Assembly (NCBI GenBank): GCA_964586425.1
Contig: CAZPHI010000053.1
Span: 1-14,304, forward strand
DNA from: CAZPHI01 sp964586425
GTDB lineage: Bacteria > Bacillota > Clostridia > Lachnospirales > Lachnospiraceae
Reading direction: 5' to 3'
DNA: 14,304 nucleotides
In this document: positions 7,053 to 13,885 of the stretch, piece after piece
Position numbering within the stretch: position 1 is the stretch's first letter
Layout of the letters: every line of letters begins with the position of its first letter
Notes under the pieces: model-generated
What the model saw: the letters and a program-made list of their open reading frames with translations, nothing else
The model's database searches: none
Told to the model about the DNA's origin: nothing
Translations under genes and position numbers: made by a program

Positions 7053-8600
7053 ATGAAATCAAAGAAAAAAATCCTTATTATATCTATTATTATTTTGCTA
7101 TTTGCAATAATATGTGGTTTTATTATCTATTGGAATACTCATCTTCGAACTGTATCATATGAAAACACACGTCAGAAAATAACCGCTTCAGGAAATCAAT
7201 ATAAAGAGTACATAACTTCTGACTATGAATTACAATCAGACATTACATATACAACTGCTAAGAATTACAAAGGCGAATCCCAGGAATTAAAGCTGGATAT
7301 ATATTCTCCTTCTAATAATAAAGATTCAAAACGTGCTGCTATTGTAATGGTTCATGGTGGTAGTCTTACAACCGGAGATAAAGCGAGTGATGGTATCCTT
7401 AAAAGCTTTTGTGAAGATTTTTCAAAAATGGGATATGTTGTATTCAATGTAAACTACAGACTTGATTCATCAACCTCTGCAAAAGCCCAAAACAATGCTA
7501 TTATTGATGTATGCAAAGCATTTACCTGGATTCAGGATAATAGTGGCACATATGGTGTTGATAAAAATAATATTTTTCTATGTGGCTATTCTGCCGGGGC
7601 TTCTATTATCGTTGATATGACATATTCAAACCTTGCCAGCTATGAAGTTGATCGTAATAGTATTGCTGGAGTTATTGACATCTCCGGTATAAAGCTCAAT
7701 ATGGGCAAACCACAACAAAGCAATCCTTCATGTCTTATTATTCATGGAACAAAAGATACTACAGATTCATATAGCGATAGTGAACATCTCAAATCAACAC
7801 TAACATCAAATCAGGTTAACTGCACGCTTATACCGCTTGAAGGACTTAACCACGATGTTAGTACACAATATACTAACATGAGAACTCACATTGCTGAATT
7901 CATGTATAAAGAACTTACAGGTAATACAGCTACAATAAACTTGCCTACTGGTACCGATCCAGAATACGCTAAAGTATTGAAAAGAATTAGTAATAATGTT
8001 AGCTACAATGTGAAACAATTGAATGTTAATCTTGATGGTAATCTCGATGAATGGAGTAATATTACTTCAATCAAACTAAACCAAATCAAAGATGCTGGTG
8101 ACAGCCTTCCAGCTGATACTGACTTTTCTGGAGAAGTTAAACTTGCATGGAACCCATTATCACCAAATACACTGTATATTGCTGCAACAATTACCGATGA
8201 CGTTATTATTGACAAGAATGAACCAACTGGTAAATGGTATAATGATGACTGTCTTGAGATTGCTTTTGATTTATCCAATAACGAGATGCCCGAACAGCTT
8301 ATAAAATGGGTATGTGGTGCTGACGGAAAAGATCTATCCTGTCTTGCCACTAGTGATAATATGAATATAGCCCTTAGTAAACAAAACAACACCTCAACTT
8401 ATGAAATAGCCATTGATATCAGCAAAATTGATTCATCCCTTCTTCAATCAAAATCAGCTACAAATATAAAGTCTGGAATGTGTATCGGATTCTCCATCTC
8501 ATATAACGATTCAGATAAAGATACCCGTGAACATCAGATTGGATGGACCGCTGGTAAATCTAGTGACAGAAGTACAATGGGCAATATAATATTTGAATAA
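7053..8600 (+). CDS. exported alpha/beta-hydrolase (esterase) with C-terminal CBM9-like domain, 515 aa
   Basis: Probable extracytoplasmic carboxylesterase, for example deacetylating or deacylating polysaccharides. Residues 1-6 are basic and 7-27 strongly hydrophobic with no clear cleavage site, so it is either membrane-anchored or secreted. The alpha/beta-hydrolase domain (about 65-290) has the oxyanion motif HGG (101-103), the nucleophile elbow G178-Y-S180-A-G182, a likely acid D235 and catalytic H267, as in the esterase/lipase group with an HGG motif. Residues 321-515 look like a family 9 carbohydrate-binding (CBM9/DOMON-like) domain: it opens with LDGNLDEWSNI, contains WYNDDCLEIAFDLSNN, and ends near IGWTAG, all typical of that fold. 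The CBM suggests a sugar-polymer target, such as acetylated or feruloylated xylan or pectin, but the ester bond cannot be deduced. The ATG follows GGTGG by 10 bases, a weak site. The gene stands alone and ends 5 bases from the convergent gene. Confidence 0.85.
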   Translation: MKSKKKILIISIIILLFAIICGFIIYWNTHLRTVSYENTRQKITASGNQYKEYITSDYELQSDITYTTAKNYKGESQELKLDIYSPSNNKDSKRAAIVMVHGGSLTTGDKASDGILKSFCEDFSKMGYVVFNVNYRLDSSTSAKAQNNAIIDVCKAFTWIQDNSGTYGVDKNNIFLCGYSAGASIIVDMTYSNLASYEVDRNSIAGVIDISGIKLNMGKPQQSNPSCLIIHGTKDTTDSYSDSEHLKSTLTSNQVNCTLIPLEGLNHDVSTQYTNMRTHIAEFMYKELTGNTATINLPTGTDPEYAKVLKRISNNVSYNVKQLNVNLDGNLDEWSNITSIKLNQIKDAGDSLPADTDFSGEVKLAWNPLSPNTLYIAATITDDVIIDKNEPTGKWYNDDCLEIAFDLSNNEMPEQLIKWVCGADGKDLSCLATSDNMNIALSKQNNTSTYEIAIDISKIDSSLLQSKSATNIKSGMCIGFSISYNDSDKDTREHQIGWTAGKSSDRSTMGNIIFE

Positions 8601-8605
8601 TACTG

Positions 8606-9817
8606 CTACTGCTTATACACAAAACATATATTATAATTAATCTCTCCACTGTACCTGCCAGCACTAATATTGGTAATATCTATATTATCATCTATGACGG
8701 TTCTAATAGTAATGCTCTGATTGTTTTCAATTAGGAACCTACTATTATTACCGTCTATTTTTGTGTATAATGACTGTCCGGTATCTTTATTATAACTTTT
8801 ACTATATACACATACTGGCAATACATCCTCAAAGTTATCCACATTAATTAATTCCATATCCACCTTACTAAATTCTATAAGTGCACTATATCCATTGCAT
8901 TCTTCCTTGATTTTAGCAGCAATATCATAATCCTGTTCAAGTTCTACTATTGCTGGTATAGTGACGCTTCCAACTATATATTCCGGGCAGCCCTTAATTG
9001 TAATGATTGGCGAGATATGCTTGAATTCTATATATTTCTTTTCATACTGATATTCCCTTGTATATCCATAGGTTGATATATAGTTCTTAACTTCCTCTGT
9101 AGTAATCATCGAATTGCAGCAATTAGCTATTGAAGCTCTCCACTCCCATTCTTTATAATAATTAGTAAGATAATTATATGATATATCATCTATATCTCTT
9201 CCAGTTAATACTATAAAAAGATTCTTAATTGCTGTATTCTTGGCAACATTCGAATCACTATTACATATCCCCTTATAAAACTCATCTCCAAGCATAAATC
9301 CACCTATTAAGGCTGCAAAATCATTACTGAATTCTACTCCAAACTGACTGAATATGCCCTCTTTTAATGAGCTGTCTTGAACAGCATTATACCATGTGGT
9401 ATATCCAGACGAATCAGGAATTCTATCATAATATATATTATATAGATGATATATTAGGTCATAAAAATGCTGCAGCTCTCCCGATACCTCACAATAATAT
9501 CTATATCCATTCTTCCCCCTTGAATACAAATCTATTGTTTGATTCTTATCCTGCAATTCTTCAAAATTATTATTGTTATTACTTTGATACCATGTATACT
9601 TTATATTCTTCACATCCATGTTAGTGTCTATATCCACATTACATGTTAATCTTAATACATCACCTATTGACTTATATGTAATGTTTGGATTTGTATTAAT
9701 GGCTGCACCCTGTACAAATTCAACATTCGGTAATGTATAAAGCAATATGATAACATTCATGATACCTGCCAAAAACAATACTATTCTTATATCAGATAAT
9801 CTCTTTTTTCTTTTCAT
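8606..9817 (-). CDS. exported Ig-like / DUF4214-like protein, 403 aa
   Basis: A probable cell-surface or secreted protein of unknown function. The N-terminus is very basic (MKRKKR), followed by a hydrophobic stretch (about 11-30) and a possible signal-peptidase site near VQGAA (35-39). Residues about 45-113 look like an immunoglobulin-like domain: C59, W76 and C109 in a YxYYC-E-V pattern, as in bacterial Ig-like repeats. Residues about 117-252 resemble DUF4214, with an L-Y-x-x-Y-x-D-R-x-P-D-x-x-G-x-x-x-W core (125-143), FMLGDEFYKG (174-183) and a degenerate second copy beginning NLFIVLTGRD (199-208). DUF4214 is found in S-layer and other surface proteins. Residues about 255-403 are beta-rich and end in AGRYSGEINYNI, similar to the last strands of beta-sandwich modules in clostridial surface proteins. 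No sortase motif is visible. The ATG lacks a clear Shine-Dalgarno. No enzyme motif is seen; adhesion or scaffolding is a guess. Confidence 0.75.
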   Translation of the reverse strand: MKRKKRLSDIRIVLFLAGIMNVIILLYTLPNVEFVQGAAINTNPNITYKSIGDVLRLTCNVDIDTNMDVKNIKYTWYQSNNNNNFEELQDKNQTIDLYSRGKNGYRYYCEVSGELQHFYDLIYHLYNIYYDRIPDSSGYTTWYNAVQDSSLKEGIFSQFGVEFSNDFAALIGGFMLGDEFYKGICNSDSNVAKNTAIKNLFIVLTGRDIDDISYNYLTNYYKEWEWRASIANCCNSMITTEEVKNYISTYGYTREYQYEKKYIEFKHISPIITIKGCPEYIVGSVTIPAIVELEQDYDIAAKIKEECNGYSALIEFSKVDMELINVDNFEDVLPVCVYSKSYNKDTGQSLYTKIDGNNSRFLIENNQSITIRTVIDDNIDITNISAGRYSGEINYNICFVYKQ

Positions 9818-9858
9818 TATAAAAACTTAGTGTGCTGTTCGTAAGTGTTGTATCTATT

Positions 9859-9864
9859 ATTATA
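9859..9864 (-). promoter_or_regulatory. possible -10 box of the Ig/DUF4214 gene
   Basis: TATAAT on the minus strand lies about 40 bases before the ATG at 9817, directly behind the terminator of the acyl-CoA ligase operon. The -35 region at the usual distance is poor and falls inside the terminator stem, so the call is weak. Confidence 0.25.
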
Positions 9865-9867
9865 TAC

Positions 9868-9923
9868 AAAAAGATACGTTGGTATGTCTTTTAATACATA
9901 ATAGCATACCTGGCGTATCTTTT
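9868..9923 (-). terminator. long-stem terminator of the HD-GYP/acyl-CoA ligase operon
   Basis: On the minus strand a two-part stem forms: AAAAGATACG pairs with CGTATCTTTT, then after a 3/2-base internal loop GGTATG pairs with CATACC, closing an 18-base loop (9887-9904). The stem runs into TTTTTG. The hairpin lies about 60 bases after the acyl-CoA ligase stop. Because the stem begins with A and ends with T on both strands, it could act in both directions. Confidence 0.75.
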
Positions 9924-9982
9924 CAATATATTTATATACTTTTTTTAATATTATAGCAATTGTTATGTAGTGTTAACAACAT

Positions 9983-11617
9983 TTATCCGTTGTTTTGTTC
10001 TTCTACTAATCGTTCACTTTGATATCTTGCTCTTAATTTTGGCTTTTCGATTTTTCCAGTTGGATTACGAGGTACATCTTCAAAAAATATCTTTTTAGGA
10101 CGCTTATATCTTGGCAGTTCATTGCAGAATTCTCTAATATCATCTTCTGTACATATAGCATCATGTTTTAATTCGATAATTGCCGCTGTAATCTCTCCAA
10201 GTCTAGAATCTGCAAGGCCGATAACTGCTACATCCTTGATATTCTCATTCTTACTTAGGAAGTTCTCTATTTCTACTGGATATATATTCTCACCACCACT
10301 TATTATTACATCTTTCTTTCTGTCAACAAGATATATGAAACCATCTTCATCCATCTTAGCCATATCTCCAGTATATAACCAGTCACCTTTTAATACAGCT
10401 TCCGTTGCTTTTTCATCATTATAGTAGCATTTCATTACACCAGGGCCTTTTACAGCAAGTTCACCAACTTCTCCCTGCACAACTTCGTTGCCTTGTTCGT
10501 CGATTATTTTAACTTCCCAACCATATCCAGCTTTACCAATAGCACCAACTTTATCAATATTATCTACGCCCAGATGAACGCATCCTGGTCCAATAGATTC
10601 ACTAAGTCCATAGTTTGTATCATATTGATGATTAGGAAAATACTGTTTCCAACGCTTAATAAGACTCTGTGGAACAGGCTGTGCTCCAATATGCATCAAT
10701 CTCCACTGTGATAATTTATAATCCTCTAGTTTTAATTCTCCATCATCAAGTGCCATGAGAATATCTTGAGCCCATGGTACAAGTAACCATACAATTGTAC
10801 AGCCTTCATTAGAAACTGTTTCAAGGATGGTCTTAGGAGTAACTCCTTTAAGAAGAATAGCTTTACTACCAGACATCAAACTTCCCATCCAATGCATCTT
10901 TGCTCCTGTATGGTAAAGTGGTGGTATACATAAGAATACATCATCTTTTGTCTGTCCATGATGCATCTGTTCAACTTTTGCAGCATGCATTAAACTTCTA
11001 TGTGCATGTAGAATTGCCTTTGGAAATCCTGTTGTTCCAGATGAAAAATAAATTGCCGCATCATCATCATCAGATAATTCTATTCCAGGAGCCACACTTG
11101 CACAATTAGCCGTAAGTCTGTCATAATCCTCTGCGAATAACGGACAATTATCTCCAACATAGAATAATAAGCGATTTTTACTTATTTCATCTGCAATTTC
11201 TTCGACTCGTCCAATAAACTCTGGACCAAATACAAGAATATCTACTTCAGCAAGATCAAGACAGTATTTGATTTCTTCAGATGTATATCTAAAATTCAAA
11301 GGAACTGCTAAAGCACCTGTCTTAAGTATACCAAAATAGATAGGAAGCCATTCAAGACAATTCATTAACAGAATAGCTACTTTATCACCCTTTTTAACTC
11401 CTCTTCCAATTAGAAGCTGTGCAAATCTATTAGCTTTTTCATCCATTACATGCCATGTAATCTCACGTCTGTAATGTACTGTTTCTGTTGGCTGAATAAG
11501 CTCATAATCTCTCCAAGTAATTCTTTTTTTCTCCTGAACATCAGGATTAATTTCGACTAGGCATACATCCTGTCCGTAAATCTCTGCATTTCTCTCCAAT
11601 AATTTTGTAATAGGCAT
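9983..11617 (-). CDS. class I adenylate-forming acyl-CoA ligase, 544 aa
   Basis: This enzyme activates a carboxylic acid with ATP to an acyl-AMP and then the CoA thioester. The motifs of the family are complete: P-loop FSSGTTGFPK (191-200), YGLSES (336-341), YTGD (415-418), the hinge DRKKDVIISGGENIYP (432-447) and the C-terminal PTGK with catalytic Lys522. The length matches medium- or long-chain acyl-CoA synthetases; the acid is not deducible, and fatty, aryl or bile acids are all possible. The region before the first core helix is unusual: an ITW motif occurs twice (RITWRDYEL near 32-40 and REITWHVMDE near 51-60) separated by a short linker. The frame continues upstream to a TTG at 11647, but the ATG at 11617 has the sequence GGAGAAGAAG in front of it and is preferred. 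It is the last gene of the operon, 22 bases after the DUF3881-like gene, and ends before a strong terminator. Confidence 0.92.
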   Translation of the reverse strand: MPITKLLERNAEIYGQDVCLVEINPDVQEKKRITWRDYELIQPTETVHYRREITWHVMDEKANRFAQLLIGRGVKKGDKVAILLMNCLEWLPIYFGILKTGALAVPLNFRYTSEEIKYCLDLAEVDILVFGPEFIGRVEEIADEISKNRLLFYVGDNCPLFAEDYDRLTANCASVAPGIELSDDDDAAIYFSSGTTGFPKAILHAHRSLMHAAKVEQMHHGQTKDDVFLCIPPLYHTGAKMHWMGSLMSGSKAILLKGVTPKTILETVSNEGCTIVWLLVPWAQDILMALDDGELKLEDYKLSQWRLMHIGAQPVPQSLIKRWKQYFPNHQYDTNYGLSESIGPGCVHLGVDNIDKVGAIGKAGYGWEVKIIDEQGNEVVQGEVGELAVKGPGVMKCYYNDEKATEAVLKGDWLYTGDMAKMDEDGFIYLVDRKKDVIISGGENIYPVEIENFLSKNENIKDVAVIGLADSRLGEITAAIIELKHDAICTEDDIREFCNELPRYKRPKKIFFEDVPRNPTGKIEKPKLRARYQSERLVEEQNNG

Positions 11618-11620
11618 AAT

Positions 11621-11630
11621 CTTCTTCTCC
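11621..11630 (-). promoter_or_regulatory. Shine-Dalgarno deciding the acyl-CoA ligase start
   Basis: GGAGAAGAAG, with the GGAG 9 bases before the ATG at 11617, supports that start over the in-frame TTG at 11645-11647, which lies within the end of the preceding gene and has no such site. Confidence 0.75.
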
Positions 11631-11639
11631 CACATATAT

Positions 11640-12581
11640 TTATTCAAATATTACATTACCCTGAAGCCATATCTGTCCCTTGAATCGTCTACCAACCTTG
11701 GGTTCTCCCACCAAATCAACAGCATTTACCGCTAAATCAATGTGTAAATCATTACAGTCAAGCTCCATTATATATATCTCTTCTCCAGATAATATATTCA
11801 CTTCAGTCCTTATGGATAAAATCTCACCAACTACTGAATACTGATCACATTCTATCCCACAAGGCATAAATGATGAATCAACTATTGTCAAAACATCTTC
11901 CTTAATTATTCTCTTACTTATTCTGTTATAAGTATTCAAATCATCAATTGTCAGGCTTTCAATTGCCGACTCGTTGCCTTTTCTAGCTTCTTCAAGAAGT
12001 TTATTTCTTTTCTTTACTAACTGTATATGCTTTTGCATATGTTTACTATCCTTTGTTACCGGAAGTAAAATCATACCGGCATCTGATAATGCAGACAAAG
12101 ATACATTCTTATCATGAATCTCATATCTTGTCAGTCTGTTTAATGCTTCTTCATCTAACACATTACCTGCAACATCTTTTTTGATAATACCATCAAATTT
12201 GCCATTAAGATAATTATATAATGCATTAACATCTAAAAGGTAGAATATAAGTGTAACTCCAGCTTTTAGGTCATCGCAATTAATTGCAAATGATTCTTTA
12301 TCGCTGTGTCGCTCTACAGTCATCAAGTCTATTTTATGCATCTTGTCGCTCTTGAGAAACGGATACCAATATTCTGGTTCAAATCTATCACCATCATATA
12401 TTCCATAGACATATATCCCTAGATTCTGACTCAGGGCAATTACTATGCCTCCACGTTCCACTTCCTTGTTAAACAAGATGCAGTTACTGTCAATTGCTGA
12501 ATTTACAGCAGTTTCAATCATTTTCTTCTCAGACTTTCTATCAAGTTCAGAAAATCCTACTGCTCTCATATAAAGATGCAT
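11640..12581 (-). CDS. DUF3881-like protein of unknown function, 313 aa
   Basis: I recognise this from memory as resembling DUF3881, a family of roughly 300-aa proteins I know mainly from Lachnospiraceae; its function is unknown. The protein starts MHLYMRAVGFSEL, has no signal peptide or membrane segment and should be cytosolic. Residues 1-115 are alternating alpha/beta with an RGGIVIAL strand (43-50). Residues 180-225 are a charged helical region with KKRNKLLEEARKGNE. The most conserved-looking part is 226-255: KEDVLTIVDSSFMPCGIECD, followed by a beta-rich C-terminal third ending in GRRFKGQIWLQG (297-308), which looks like a small beta-barrel. No catalytic motif is apparent. It lies between the HD-GYP gene (35 bases upstream) and the acyl-CoA ligase (22 bases downstream), so it belongs to their operon. 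The ATG follows GAAGG. Confidence 0.7.
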   Translation of the reverse strand: MHLYMRAVGFSELDRKSEKKMIETAVNSAIDSNCILFNKEVERGGIVIALSQNLGIYVYGIYDGDRFEPEYWYPFLKSDKMHKIDLMTVERHSDKESFAINCDDLKAGVTLIFYLLDVNALYNYLNGKFDGIIKKDVAGNVLDEEALNRLTRYEIHDKNVSLSALSDAGMILLPVTKDSKHMQKHIQLVKKRNKLLEEARKGNESAIESLTIDDLNTYNRISKRIIKEDVLTIVDSSFMPCGIECDQYSVVGEILSIRTEVNILSGEEIYIMELDCNDLHIDLAVNAVDLVGEPKVGRRFKGQIWLQGNVIFE

Positions 12582-12616
12582 TTTTTACCTTCTATACTTT
12601 CTATATCTATATTTTA

Positions 12617-13720
12617 TTATTCAACTGTATCAACAATGAATAAAGTAAGAATCTTCATTAGATCCTTAATTACTTCTTTCTTATAATCACTTCCATCAGC
12701 GTATTTTAACATCTTAAGTATAGGTCTATCTGTAATTTCATTCTGTTTGATTACAACACCTGTCTCACCTTCATTAGTGATTACTTCAATTCCTACAGGA
12801 TAAAGTGCTACTGATTCAAGTAATTTTTCAGCTACTGTCGCATCATAGATAGTGCCAGTATTAACCTTAATATACTCAATAGCCTCATATATCTTCATCT
12901 TCTTTGAACCAATTCCGCTTATGAAACTGTCAAAATCATCACAAACAGATACAAGCTTTATCTCCGGTTTAATATGATTACCGTTCTGATGAAATGGATA
13001 ACCACTACCATCTTCACGTTCATGATGAAAAAGAATTATTTCTTTAGATGTATCTGATAACCATTTTTCTTCCTGAACAGAACTATAACCATAAACAGTA
13101 TGCTTCTTGTACTCAAGCTCATCCTTATCATTCAAATCAGTTGAATCAATATTAATATATGGAACAGATATATATCTTAGTCCAATATCATGGAGAATCG
13201 CTCCCATAGATACATTTCTTACCTGCTTTTCATTCATCTTAAGACGCAATGCCATAATTGTTGATAATGCACATACATTAATACAATGAGTATACATATC
13301 AGTACTGATATTCCTTATCTCAGTAATATTGTCTATTACTTCTGGCTCTGAAAGTACTGAATCCAATATCTTTTCTGCAGTATCAGCAATCACATGCAAA
13401 TCGCTATTATGCTTGTAAATGTGTCTTTCTAATACACTCTTAACAATCTCTTTCGATTGTTCCTTAGTTTCCTCTATCTTGTATACTTTTGGCTGCTCTA
13501 TTTCATCTGCGTCGGTTTCCCCATTAAGAGTTTTTTCAGCCTTAGCGACTTCTTCATCTTCATAAACATATACTGATTCCACACCCAACTCAATAAGTTT
13601 TTCTATGTACTCTTTTTTCATGACAGTTCCATCACTCATGAGTACTATCTCTGAAGATGATAATACGGGCATCGCCAAAATCTCATTACCTTTTAATTTG
13701 CTTACCCAAATAAGTTTCAT
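12617..13720 (-). CDS. HD-GYP domain protein, probable cyclic-di-GMP phosphodiesterase, 367 aa
   Basis: A soluble signalling protein likely to hydrolyse cyclic di-GMP. The N-terminal region (1-60) is a small beta/alpha domain of the type often found before HD-GYP domains. A charged linker (about 60-90) follows. The HD-GYP core spans about 100-310, with H145 in the first metal helix, H177-D178 (HDIG), H207, H232-H233 and the signature HHEREDGSGYP (232-242), and an Asp cluster at 261-264 (DDFD). The C-terminal part (307-340) has YPVGIEVITNEGETGVV, the usual beta-hairpin after this domain. By recall, trinuclear enzymes such as PmGH carry a Glu four residues before the first His; here that position is Asp141. 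No receiver, PAS or membrane domain is present, so the input signal is unclear. The ATG follows AGGAGAAG closely, and the gene heads a three-gene operon. Confidence 0.88.
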   Translation of the reverse strand: MKLIWVSKLKGNEILAMPVLSSSEIVLMSDGTVMKKEYIEKLIELGVESVYVYEDEEVAKAEKTLNGETDADEIEQPKVYKIEETKEQSKEIVKSVLERHIYKHNSDLHVIADTAEKILDSVLSEPEVIDNITEIRNISTDMYTHCINVCALSTIMALRLKMNEKQVRNVSMGAILHDIGLRYISVPYINIDSTDLNDKDELEYKKHTVYGYSSVQEEKWLSDTSKEIILFHHEREDGSGYPFHQNGNHIKPEIKLVSVCDDFDSFISGIGSKKMKIYEAIEYIKVNTGTIYDATVAEKLLESVALYPVGIEVITNEGETGVVIKQNEITDRPILKMLKYADGSDYKKEVIKDLMKILTLFIVDTVE

Positions 13721-13764
13721 ATTCTTCTCCTAAAAAAACTATATTTGCCCATAATCTCTTCTAC

Positions 13765-13793
13765 ATAATATCACTTTTCTGACTATTTAACAA
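13765..13793 (-). promoter_or_regulatory. sigma-A promoter of the HD-GYP/DUF3881/acyl-CoA ligase operon
   Basis: On the minus strand TTGTTA (13788-13793), a 17-base spacer and TATTAT (13765-13770) fit a vegetative promoter. It starts two bases past the U-tract of the serS terminator and lies about 45 bases before the ATG at 13720, so the operon is transcribed separately from serS. Confidence 0.6.
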
Positions 13794-13794
13794 T

Positions 13795-13854
13795 AAAAAA
13801 AGATGTATTTACAACATTTCGCCTCATTTGTATGGTAAATGTTGTAAACACATC
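13795..13854 (-). terminator. strong intrinsic terminator of serS
   Basis: On the minus strand two 18-base arms (13837-13854 and 13802-13819) pair with a single mismatch around a 17-base loop, and seven T (13795-13801) follow. The hairpin starts about 30 bases after the serS stop codon. Confidence 0.9.
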
Positions 13855-13885
13855 GTACTTATTATAATTTATTAATTATATTCAA

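Noticed and set aside
10122..10424. Plus-strand open frames opposite the acyl-CoA ligase gene
   Set aside because: Antisense shadows of a gene with complete family motifs; no start signal and no protein-like pattern.
11058..11073. Repeated CATCAT sequence as a microsatellite
   Set aside because: It encodes the Asp run just before the adenylation P-loop on the minus strand and is only four units long.
9983..11617. Acyl-CoA ligase as part of an oxalate pathway with the bicupin
   Set aside because: It is 5 kb away in a different operon and is an AMP-forming ligase, not a formyl-CoA transferase; no evidence links the two beyond general CoA chemistry.
11618..11647. TTG start for the acyl-CoA ligase
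   Set aside because: It lies at the end of the upstream gene without a Shine-Dalgarno; the ATG at 11617 has an excellent one.
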